From Rickettsiales bacterium (lineage in GTDB: Bacteria > Pseudomonadota > Alphaproteobacteria > TMED127): a stretch of 6,233 bases of DNA. The notes beneath the pieces are model-generated. The model ran no database searches, was not told the DNA's origin, and saw nothing but the letters and a program-made list of their open reading frames with translations. A program made the position numbers and the translations under genes. Shown here piece after piece: positions 1-5,456 of this stretch (its first letter is position 1; each line of letters begins with the position of its first letter). The stretch is from assembly GCA_002706585.1 (NCBI GenBank), contig PALU01000041.1, forward strand, positions 4,587-10,819, written 5' to 3'.

Positions 1-900
1 TTAAAAAAAATCGGCTTAAAAGTATCGGTAGATTCAGCTAATTCAGAAGAACTTATAAGGGGAGGAAAAGCTGGTGCAGATTATTTATTGAGTGTTAACG
101 AAAAAAATTTTCATATTATTGATGAAGTTGATTCTGTGCCAATTATTATCCCAAATACTCCAGGAGATGTGAATTCTTTAGATAGAGTAATAAAAAAAAT
201 GATAAAAAAAAAAAGGGAATTTTTAGCAGACCCAATATTAGACCCAATTCATTATGGTTTTACAGATTCAATTGTGAGATACAGAGATTTGAGAAAAAAA
301 TATCCAGATATAAAAATATTGATGGGAACAGGTAATTTAACAGAATTAACAGACTGTGATTCTGCTGGTGCCAATGCAATATTAATGGGACTTGTTTCAG
401 AATTATCAATCAATGCTGTTTTAGTTGTTCAAGTGAGTGGTCATTGTAGAACCTCTATAAGAGAAACAGATATTGCTAGAAAAATTATGTTTTTTTCAAA
501 AAAAAATCAGAGACTCCCATTTGGAATTGATAATGGGTTGATGTGTATGTCTGATAGAAAACCGAATAGATTTTCAAAAAATGAAATTAAAGAGATTGTA
601 GAGATGGTTAAGGACAGAAACTTCAGAATATTACTGGGTGAAGATGGAATTAATGTTTTTAATTCATTGGTTCACGAGATAGGTAAGAATCCATATGATT
701 TTTATGAGCAAATGAAAGTTGATAATGACGCTAGTCACGCCTTTTATCTTGGAGTAGAGTTAGCAAAGGCTCAAATCGCTCTTGAACTCGGAAAAAACTA
801 TGATCAAGATAATGATCTAAGATGGGGAAAAGTTTTGGGAAGATTTGAGGAAAATTTTCTTGAAAGACCAAGCCTTAAAATAACTCAGAAAAAAAAATGA
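1..900 (+). CDS. DUF6513 / dihydropteroate synthase-like protein, 5' partial
   Basis: The reading frame is open from base 1, so the gene begins left of the window and 299 C-terminal residues are visible. The TTG at 88 is internal, because the codons before it encode conserved family sequence (VSVDSAN at visible residues 8-14, then AGADYLLSVNE). The visible part is a pterin-binding TIM-barrel-like region: DPILDPIHYGFTDSIVRY (about 77-94), MGTGNLTELTD with the following helix (about 108-137), and a C-terminal block with VDNDASHAFYLG (about 240-251) and LGKNYDQDNDLRWG. These are hallmarks of the dihydropteroate-synthase-related family found with H4MPT pathways. By analogy with the archaeal step, it may couple the pterin diphosphate to the ribofuranosyl-aminobenzene moiety of H4MPT; this is inference. 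The N-terminal domain typical of the family lies outside. The stop TGA overlaps the next start in an ATGA, implying translational coupling. An 11-A run sits at 204-214. Confidence 0.9.
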   Translation, partial: LKKIGLKVSVDSANSEELIRGGKAGADYLLSVNEKNFHIIDEVDSVPIIIPNTPGDVNSLDRVIKKMIKKKREFLADPILDPIHYGFTDSIVRYRDLRKKYPDIKILMGTGNLTELTDCDSAGANAILMGLVSELSINAVLVVQVSGHCRTSIRETDIARKIMFFSKKNQRLPFGIDNGLMCMSDRKPNRFSKNEIKEIVEMVKDRNFRILLGEDGINVFNSLVHEIGKNPYDFYEQMKVDNDASHAFYLGVELAKAQIALELGKNYDQDNDLRWGKVLGRFEENFLERPSLKITQKKK

Positions 901-1454
901 TTTTTGAAACAATTATTTCAACAGTAAATTCAAAAGGTAAAGTAAATTTTGCACCATTCGGAATAAAAAAAAAAGGTAACTTCGTTTATATATCTCCCTA
1001 TGTTCCGTCTCAAACATTAACTAATCTTTTGAGCTCTAAATGTGCAGTTGTAAATTATACCAATGATGCAACCCTTTTTGTAAAATGTATTACTGGCGAA
1101 AAGAATTTAAAAAAAAGAAAATGTAACTCAATTGATTGTTTTTATATTTCTAGCACAATTGCTTATGAAGAAATAGTTGTTGATTCTTTTAAGAACCATA
1201 AAGTTAGACCAACATTTAAATGCAAAATAATTAATTCAGAAACGATTAACAATTTTAATGGATTCAATAGAGCAAATTTTTCATTAATTGAAGCATGTAT
1301 TCTGGCTTCCAGAGTAAAATTTTTAAGTAAAAAAGAAATTTTTAATGATTTAGATTTCTTATCTAATGCTATAAATAAAACTGGAGGAAGAAGAGAAAAA
1401 GATGCTTGGAAAAGGATTAATTCCTTTATACTTGATTCATTTAAAAATAAATAG
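897..1454 (+). CDS. DUF447 family protein (flavin-reductase-like fold)
   Basis: A 185-residue protein of the DUF447 family (COG2457), which accompanies H4MPT genes in archaea and bacterial methylotrophs. The N-terminal half (ETIISTVNSKGKVNFAPFGI, residues 4-23, then VYISPYVPSQT) resembles split-barrel FMN-binding proteins. The C-terminal half carries the family signatures NRANFSLIEACILASRV (124-140) and KTGGRREKDAW (161-171). The length is close to the family norm. FMN binding and redox activity are predicted from the fold only; its role in the pathway is unknown to me, and a part in H4MPT or methylofuran synthesis is guilt by association. The ATG is at 897, overlapping the upstream TGA; no Shine-Dalgarno is visible, so translation is probably coupled. 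A 10-A tract at 965-974 encodes the Lys run after FGI. Five bases separate it from the next gene, so it lies in the middle of an operon. Confidence 0.85.
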   Translation: MIFETIISTVNSKGKVNFAPFGIKKKGNFVYISPYVPSQTLTNLLSSKCAVVNYTNDATLFVKCITGEKNLKKRKCNSIDCFYISSTIAYEEIVVDSFKNHKVRPTFKCKIINSETINNFNGFNRANFSLIEACILASRVKFLSKKEIFNDLDFLSNAINKTGGRREKDAWKRINSFILDSFKNK

Positions 1455-1459
1455 AATTT

Positions 1460-2170
1460 ATGAATACAAAATTGTTGGTAAGTTTTAAAAAATTAAAAGA
1501 GATAAATAGAAATTTAAACTACGTGGATATTATTGACTTAAAGAATCCTCTTAATGGTGCAATTGGTTCTTGGAATTCAAATGAAATAATTAAAGCAATT
1601 AAACTTTACGGAAAAAGAAAAAGAATTTCTGCAACTCTTGGAAATTTGAAAAAACCCGCAGAAATTGTTTTTAAATTGAATGAATTTGATGAGTTTGGGT
1701 TAGATTTTATAAAATTTGGAATTTTTACAAATAATTTACTAGAGATAGAAAATTTATTTAAATCCATTTCAGAGAAATTATTAAAGACGAAAATTGTAGC
1801 AGTGTTTTTTGCTGAAAATAAAAAATCTCTTAGGTTTTTAAGTAGACTAAATCAATACAATATTAGAAATGTTTTAATTGATACACACGCTAAAGATTCC
1901 CTAGATCTCCTAAATTTATGTAGTATAGATTTTTTATCTAATTTAGTTAAGAAATTAAAAAAGAATAATATAAAAATTGGGTTGGCAGGTAAACTTAAAG
2001 AAAATCAGATACCTCAATTAATTGATTTAAATCCTGATCTAATTGGATTAAGATCGGCGGTGTGTTTTCATAATAATAGAAAAAGTGAAATTTGTATGGA
2101 AAAATTAAAAAAGTTATCTTTCTACTTTAAAGATGAAAGAAGAAAAGCGACAGAATATGCAGGTGCGTGA
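1460..2170 (+). CDS. mfnB: (5-formylfuran-3-yl)methyl phosphate synthase, MfnB (DUF556)
   Basis: A 236-residue TIM-barrel protein of the MfnB/DUF556 family. In methanogens MfnB condenses two glyceraldehyde-3-phosphate molecules into the furan precursor of methanofuran. Key residues are present: IDLKNP with K28 (the position of the Schiff-base lysine, K27 in the Methanocaldococcus enzyme), GAIGS (33-37), SATLGNL (57-63), DFIKFGI with K85, LIDTHAKD with D141 and K145 (the DTA-x-KDG motif, with A to H and G to S changes), and GLRSAVC (196-202). The catalytic set looks intact, so I expect an active enzyme making the furan part of a methylofuran. It starts 5 bp after the DUF447 stop without a clear ribosome binding site. 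Its last 16 residues lie in DNA that also encodes, antisense, the conserved C-terminus of the MfnF-like gene. No intrinsic terminator follows. Confidence 0.9.
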   Translation: MNTKLLVSFKKLKEINRNLNYVDIIDLKNPLNGAIGSWNSNEIIKAIKLYGKRKRISATLGNLKKPAEIVFKLNEFDEFGLDFIKFGIFTNNLLEIENLFKSISEKLLKTKIVAVFFAENKKSLRFLSRLNQYNIRNVLIDTHAKDSLDLLNLCSIDFLSNLVKKLKKNNIKIGLAGKLKENQIPQLIDLNPDLIGLRSAVCFHNNRKSEICMEKLKKLSFYFKDERRKATEYAGA

Positions 2171-3147
2171 TGGGTTGCTATAGTTTTAAGATTTTTTTTA
2201 TAGGAATGAGTAAATTTTTCAAATTCCAAAATATTTTTTGACTTTAGAAAATTTCTTAAAACTTTGTTTCCAATTCCACAAAGTACAATAGGAACCTTTT
2301 TAGACATATTAAATTTGATAATCAATTTATCCAAAGAAACAGCTATTTTATTCATTTGACAATTAATCAGCTTTCTTGAAATTTTTTTTAATAGTTCTTT
2401 GTTAGATTTGTCAAAATCAAAACCAAAATTTCTTGCAACTCTAATAAAACTTTGATTAAGGTTCTTTTCAGTATTATCTGCAGTATCATCAATGTCTAAA
2501 ATCTTATCGAGCGACTTATTTATTCTGTAAACATCTGACATAGAAGAAAAGAATTCAGGAATTACAGGATAATTAATACCATTTAAACTTAATTCGTTCA
2601 TTATGCCAAATATTGGTGTTCTGGTTAAACCTGTATATATTAGTTCATTATTCTTTAATCTCGAAAAATCGTCAAAGCTTAAATTTTTTATAATCTTGTT
2701 TTTAATGCAGATTATGTCTGTTGTTGTAGAACCAAAATCAACTATTACTGCATCACTTAAATTTTTCGAAATAAATTTACCTGTTGCATGCCAATTCATT
2801 GAGATTATTTTTTTTGTATTTGATTTAACCGTGAAAACTTCCTTAGAAGATGTGTAGAAAAAAAATTTATTTTTTAGTCTCTTGCATTCGTTATAAATTT
2901 TTTTAAATCCGTCTATTCTTGTTTCAAAAATATCACATAATTCCGCAGTTAAGGTTATACCTATTTTCGTATGCGGTGTAGAAATTGAATTAATAAAATC
3001 AAAAAATTTGAATAATTTTGCTTTGTTTTTCCAAAAATAAAATTTAATATATTTTACTAGAATTATTTTCTTTTGTTTATCAAGCCCAACAATTTTTATA
3101 TGCGCTCCACCTATATCAATTCCTAAAAACTCAATTTTTCTTTTCAT
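2122..3147 (-). CDS. MfnF-like ASKHA-fold protein (hydantoinase/oxoprolinase-type, H4MPT-linked)
   Basis: A 341-residue protein of the family long described as 'H4MPT-linked C1 transfer pathway protein' (TIGR03123, hydantoinase/oxoprolinase-like). I recall the archaeal member (MJ0840, MfnF) being assigned the coupling of the activated furan with gamma-glutamyltyramine in methanofuran synthesis. Visible signatures are the phosphate-1 loop GIDIGGAHIK (9-18), ITLTAELCDIFETRIDG (64-80), NWHATG (118-123), the phosphate-2 loop VDFGSTTTD (136-144), YTGLTRTPI (171-179), SSMSDVY (201-207), DTADNTEK (221-228), a Gly-rich loop VLCGIGNK (288-295), and a conserved tail HAPAYSVAFL. It is full length with no broken motif. 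Its ATG overlaps the ATP-grasp stop by one base (TAATG), so the two are co-translated; a weak AAAGG lies 10 nt upstream. Its tail overlaps mfnB by 49 bp. In bacteria the acceptor probably contains tyrosine rather than tyramine, as in methylofuran. Confidence 0.85.
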   Translation of the reverse strand: MKRKIEFLGIDIGGAHIKIVGLDKQKKIILVKYIKFYFWKNKAKLFKFFDFINSISTPHTKIGITLTAELCDIFETRIDGFKKIYNECKRLKNKFFFYTSSKEVFTVKSNTKKIISMNWHATGKFISKNLSDAVIVDFGSTTTDIICIKNKIIKNLSFDDFSRLKNNELIYTGLTRTPIFGIMNELSLNGINYPVIPEFFSSMSDVYRINKSLDKILDIDDTADNTEKNLNQSFIRVARNFGFDFDKSNKELLKKISRKLINCQMNKIAVSLDKLIIKFNMSKKVPIVLCGIGNKVLRNFLKSKNILEFEKFTHSYKKNLKTIATHHAPAYSVAFLLSSLK

Positions 3148-4106
3148 TAAAAAAAGACCTTTGCTTGTCTAATTAATTTTATTTCTGACTCTAAATTTTT
3201 TTTTTTATCGATATAAAAATTTGAAATTAAATTAATCACATCATCTCCATATGAAGATTTTAGACCAATAAAAGAACTTGTAAATCTAGTATTAATTTCC
3301 ACTATTCTCCAAATCTCCTTATTTTTTACTATATCAACACCTATCAAACCATATAAATCCTTAAAATTTTTTGAAATTTTATTTGCGAGTTCTTTGAAAA
3401 CTTTTCTATGTTTTTCCATCCCTCCAACAATTGAACCAATTTGATGAATTTGGTTATTATCTATTGATACAATTTGTGAGTTGCAACTTATTAATTTGCA
3501 TTTTCCTTTAAAACATAACATTGAAAAACTTGCCTTTTTTCCAGGGTAATACTCCTGATAAACAAATCCTTTATCTATTTTAAAATTATTTTTTTTTAAA
3601 ATACTTATCATTTCAGAGCCAGCACCATAAATTGGTTTTGAAATAATAGGTATTTTAGTTATTTTTTTTAAATCCTTACATTCAATAGTTGGAATATTTA
3701 ATGATGCAAGTTTTTTTGCAGTTTTCAGCTTAGAAGAAAAGATTTTTAAAGAATTTAATTTACTGTGTTGTAAGTTTAGCTCTTTTCTTAAATTTCTATA
3801 AAGGTCGATAGATATTTTATCTGATTCTGGAGCTATTAGTATTGTAGGAATGTCTTTTGGAAAAATTTTTAAAAAAAATTTTAAATCTTTTCCTTCAGTT
3901 GTATTGTAATATTTAATTTTTTTTAATTTAATTTTTTTAAGATTAATATTTCTAATAATATGTAATTTACTAATTTGTCGATTCTCAGAGAAATCTAAAC
4001 AGATTTTGTCTACTAATTTTAAAGCTTCGTTAAAAATTTTCTTTTCTTTAGTATAATTAATACTAGATTGGGATGTAAAAAATTCAACTATCAATAATTC
4101 ATTCAT
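3147..4106 (-). CDS. ATP-grasp ligase, MfnD-like (COG1821 type)
   Basis: A 319-residue ATP-grasp enzyme. ATP-grasp elements in order: a pre-grasp N-terminus (LLIVEFFTS, 4-12), the SKPIYGAGSE loop (156-165), QEYYPGKKASFSML (184-197, the 'QEFI-G' strand), GLIGVDIV (253-260) and the metal-binding VEINTRFTSSFIGL (269-282, with E270 and N272). The N-terminus and the R-x-TSS-x-GL ending match the family that includes archaeal tyramine-glutamate ligase MfnD. Its place directly before the MfnF-like gene and near mfnB supports a methylofuran ligase, joining glutamate to tyrosine or tyramine or extending a glutamate chain. The exact substrate cannot be read from sequence, since bacterial H4MPT clusters contain more than one ATP-grasp type. 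The ATG is at 4106, 14 bp from the divergent neighbour, with no Shine-Dalgarno, so the mRNA leader is probably very short. An 11-T tract (3196-3206) encodes Lys near the C-terminus. Confidence 0.82.
   Translation of the reverse strand: MNELLIVEFFTSQSSINYTKEKKIFNEALKLVDKICLDFSENRQISKLHIIRNINLKKIKLKKIKYYNTTEGKDLKFFLKIFPKDIPTILIAPESDKISIDLYRNLRKELNLQHSKLNSLKIFSSKLKTAKKLASLNIPTIECKDLKKITKIPIISKPIYGAGSEMISILKKNNFKIDKGFVYQEYYPGKKASFSMLCFKGKCKLISCNSQIVSIDNNQIHQIGSIVGGMEKHRKVFKELANKISKNFKDLYGLIGVDIVKNKEIWRIVEINTRFTSSFIGLKSSYGDDVINLISNFYIDKKKNLESEIKLIRQAKVFF
4030..4057 (+). promoter_or_regulatory. Candidate sigma70-type promoter for the HisA-related gene
   Basis: A perfect TATAAT at 4052-4057 is preceded, after 16 nt, by TTAAAA at 4030-4035 (4 of 6 matches to TTGACA). 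The predicted start near 4064 gives a leader of about 57 nt, read from inside the 5' end of the divergent ATP-grasp gene. In DNA this AT-rich such boxes arise by chance, so this is only the best candidate. Confidence 0.35.
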
Positions 4107-4120
4107 TTGGAAAATTAAAT

Positions 4121-4825
4121 ATGAAAACCATTTTAGCAGTTGATTTGAAAAAATGTAAAGTAGTTAAGGCATTTGCAGGTTTTAGATTAAACTATAAGCC
4201 ACTAATCATTGATAGTATTGATTTTTCAGATCCATGCAAATTAATTAATTTCGTAGTAAAAGAAATAAATTTGAGAACAGTTTATCTTGCTGACCTTGAT
4301 TCAATAAATAATTTGTTACCAAATATGGATACCATAGAAAAAATTCTAAAAAAATTTCCTAAAATCAATTTTTTAATTGATTGTGGTTTTAATTATCCTG
4401 CTTCAATTAATAAATTTTATTCAATATTTGAAAAAAAAAAGATTAACAATTTTAATATTATTCTAGGAACTGAGAATTTAAAGAATTTCAATTTAAATAA
4501 TTTTTTTCTTAGAAAAAATATAATTATCTCATTAGATTTTAATGGTTATGAAAAAAAATGGTTTTACAAAATTAAATCTCTTAAAAAACAACCGGAGCTT
4601 ATTTTTATGTTTGTAAAAAAAGTCGGAGGAAGAGGTATAGATTGGAGAAAACTTAAAGGACTTATCACCTATTATAGAAAATTTAATTGCATAATAGCTG
4701 GGGGAATAAAATACTCTAACCAAATTAGAATGTTAAAAAATATGGGGTTTACTGGTGTGATTATCTCTAACTTAATCCACCAAAAAATTTCTAGGGACTT
4801 AAAGTCCCTAGATTTTAATTTTTAA
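4121..4825 (+). CDS. HisA-related TIM-barrel protein (COG1411 type)
   Basis: A 234-residue (beta/alpha)8 protein related to HisA/HisF, of the subgroup that travels with H4MPT genes in methanogens and methylotrophs. Barrel-strand signatures: ILAVDLK (4-10), YLADLD (55-60), LIDCGF (85-90), ILGTENL (114-120), ISLDFNG (136-142), KVGGRGID (167-174), IIAGGIK (191-197) and GVIISNLIH (212-220). D8 and D139 sit where HisA has its general acid/base aspartates, and the GGR/AGG and GVIIS segments match phosphate-binding positions, so it probably isomerises or rearranges a phosphorylated substrate. It is not a histidine-pathway gene by context: the neighbours are C1-cofactor genes. Its actual substrate is unknown to me. 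The start ATG at 4121 has only a weak upstream GGAAAA. The last dozen codons contain a terminator-like hairpin. It is alone on its strand here. Confidence 0.85.
   Translation: MKTILAVDLKKCKVVKAFAGFRLNYKPLIIDSIDFSDPCKLINFVVKEINLRTVYLADLDSINNLLPNMDTIEKILKKFPKINFLIDCGFNYPASINKFYSIFEKKKINNFNIILGTENLKNFNLNNFFLRKNIIISLDFNGYEKKWFYKIKSLKKQPELIFMFVKKVGGRGIDWRKLKGLITYYRKFNCIIAGGIKYSNQIRMLKNMGFTGVIISNLIHQKISRDLKSLDFNF
4130..4159 (-). promoter_or_regulatory. Candidate promoter for the ATP-grasp/MfnF-like pair
   Basis: On the minus strand TTTACA (4159-4154, 5 of 6 to consensus) is followed after 18 nt by TAAAAT (4135-4130, 5 of 6) with a TGC immediately before it, giving an extended -10. The predicted start near 4123 leaves a leader of only about 17 nt before the ATG at 4106. 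The site lies inside the first codons of the divergent HisA-related gene. Assignment is by match and position only. Confidence 0.4.
4790..4812. terminator. Bidirectional intrinsic terminator inside the 3' end of the HisA-related gene
   Basis: A perfect inverted repeat, TCTAGGGACTT (4790-4800) and AAGTCCCTAGA (4802-4812), with one central base; realistically a 9-bp stem with a TTAAA loop. On the plus strand it is followed by TTTTAATTTTT (4813-4823); on the minus strand the next bases are AATTTTTT. It can thus end both the HisA-related transcript and the oncoming fae transcript. The hairpin lies before the TAA at 4823-4825, so it is translated as part of the protein tail. Confidence 0.7.
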
Positions 4826-4883
4826 AGAATGAAAACAACCTTGAAAGCCATCCGCCACCACTAGCTTTTGATGATGGCTTCAT
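4815..4883 (-). CDS. Candidate small ORF / in-frame downstream tail of fae (22 codons)
   Basis: Directly after fae, an ATG at 4883 opens a 22-codon frame ending at TAA (4817-4815). It is in the same frame as fae: between the fae TGA and this ATG are four sense codons (NSSD), so the fae frame is open for 26 codons past its stop. The peptide starts MKPSSKAS and ends GGGWLSRLFSFFKN, a flexible Ser/Gly linker then an amphipathic helix with hydrophobic W, L, L, F, F and F on one face and S, R, S and K on the other. This resembles the C-terminal membrane-targeting helices of MinD and FtsA. It could be a separate micro-protein, a readthrough tail of Fae, a relic of a longer Fae, or chance; an open run of this size is not rare even in AT-rich DNA. 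No Shine-Dalgarno precedes the ATG. It overlaps the last 11 bp of the HisA-related gene. Confidence 0.25.
   Translation of the reverse strand: MKPSSKASGGGWLSRLFSFFKN
4845..4880 (-). repeat. 8-bp inverted repeat downstream of fae
   Basis: AAGCCATC (4845-4852) and GATGGCTT (4873-4880) pair perfectly around a 20-nt loop. On the fae transcript the stem begins about 15 nt after the stop and is followed by only a broken T-rich stretch, so it is a weak terminator but a plausible 3'-end or stop-proximal structure. The loop holds the GC-rich codons for the Gly-Gly-Gly of the downstream frame. Confidence 0.45.
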
Positions 4884-4895
4884 GTCGGATGAATT

Positions 4896-5405
4896 TCATT
4901 TTGCAGCAAATGGATGTTCTGCTGAATCTTTAGCACCTACGACATCTTTTACTTTAGGCTCTCCAGATACAGCTCTTTCAATAGATTCTTTAGTAGCTTT
5001 ATAGTTATACTCTTGTATCTTTTTATCGTCTTCAGCTAACCAATGAATAAAAACTCCAACTGAAATGAATAGATCATCAGCTTCATCAGCAGGAATTGTT
5101 CCTTCCTCAACACAATCCATTACAGCTTTAGCTACACCATGCTGAGCAGGACCAAACATTTGAACTGCTTGTTTAGCACCCTTTATTGTTACTTTGTTGA
5201 ACATACATGTAGCTGGTTTAGTCATTAAATTTGGAGCAACCACTGCAAGTAATGCAGTAAACCCGTCTTTATTATTAGTTAAGCTGTTTGCAAATGCAGT
5301 TTCGGCTGCACTACCTCTTGGACCTATAATAAGATCTATGTGAGCGACTTCATTTCCGTCACCAACAAGAGATTCACCTACTAGCATTTTGGTAATTTTG
5401 GCCAT
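4896..5405 (-). CDS. fae: Formaldehyde-activating enzyme (5,6,7,8-tetrahydromethanopterin hydro-lyase)
   Basis: A 169-residue cytosolic enzyme that condenses formaldehyde with H4MPT to methylene-H4MPT, the entry step of H4MPT-linked formaldehyde oxidation and detoxification. The sequence is Fae along its whole length: MAKIT start, [23 protein letters not shown] (9-31) with H22 at the proposed catalytic histidine, LLAVVAPNL (52-60), [28 protein letters not shown] (68-95), [10 protein letters not shown] (102-111), [11 protein letters not shown] (117-127), NYKATKESI (134-142) and the normal family ending EHPFAAK. Length and start match the family, and GGAGG lies 4 nt before the ATG. Its codons are visibly more GC-rich and less Lys/Asn-biased than its neighbours, as expected for an abundant protein under strong constraint. 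It has a candidate promoter of its own inside the preceding gene. The frame reopens after the TGA (see the candidate tail). Confidence 0.98.
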   Translation of the reverse strand: MAKITKMLVGESLVGDGNEVAHIDLIIGPRGSAAETAFANSLTNNKDGFTALLAVVAPNLMTKPATCMFNKVTIKGAKQAVQMFGPAQHGVAKAVMDCVEEGTIPADEADDLFISVGVFIHWLAEDDKKIQEYNYKATKESIERAVSGEPKVKDVVGAKDSAEHPFAAK

Positions 5406-5409
5406 ATTT

Positions 5410-5414
5410 CCTCC
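5410..5414 (-). promoter_or_regulatory. Strong Shine-Dalgarno of fae
   Basis: GGAGG, 4 nt before the ATG at 5405 (GGAGG-AAAT-ATG). It is the only near-perfect ribosome binding site in the window; the cofactor genes have weak or no such sites. It fixes the fae start and signals high translation. Confidence 0.85.
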
Positions 5415-5431
5415 GTTTTTACAGTTTAGTT

Positions 5432-5456
5432 AAACCAACTTAAATTAAATTGGTTT
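5432..5456 (-). promoter_or_regulatory. Stem-loop in the fae leader, spanning the upstream stop
   Basis: AAACCAA (5456-5450 on the minus strand) pairs with TTGGTTT (5438-5432) around an 11-nt AT-rich loop that holds the TAA of the preceding gene. If transcription starts near 5454, the stem would sit at the very 5' end of the fae mRNA, as in leader hairpins that protect abundant mRNAs. No U-tract follows on the minus strand, so it is a poor terminator for the upstream gene. Confidence 0.4.

Noticed and set aside
88..90. TTG as start of the first gene
   Set aside because: The same frame is open to base 1 and encodes conserved family residues (VSVDSAN, AGADY) before this codon, so the gene is cut by the window edge.
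2192..2199. T8 run after mfnB as an intrinsic terminator
   Set aside because: No stable GC-containing stem precedes it on the plus strand, and the run is explained by Lys codons of the MfnF-like gene on the other strand.
2603..2857. 84-codon open frame on the plus strand
   Set aside because: It lies entirely antisense within the well-supported MfnF-like gene, has no recognisable domain, and looks like the complement of Lys/Asn-rich coding sequence.
4532..4723. 63-codon open frame on the minus strand
   Set aside because: It is antisense to the HisA-related gene, covering its conserved GGRGID and AGGIK region; no family features.
4896..4898. TGA read as tryptophan by a general alternative genetic code
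   Set aside because: TGG is used for Trp, and two other genes (ending at 900 and 2170) stop at TGA at family-typical places, so TGA is a normal stop here; only local readthrough remains possible.
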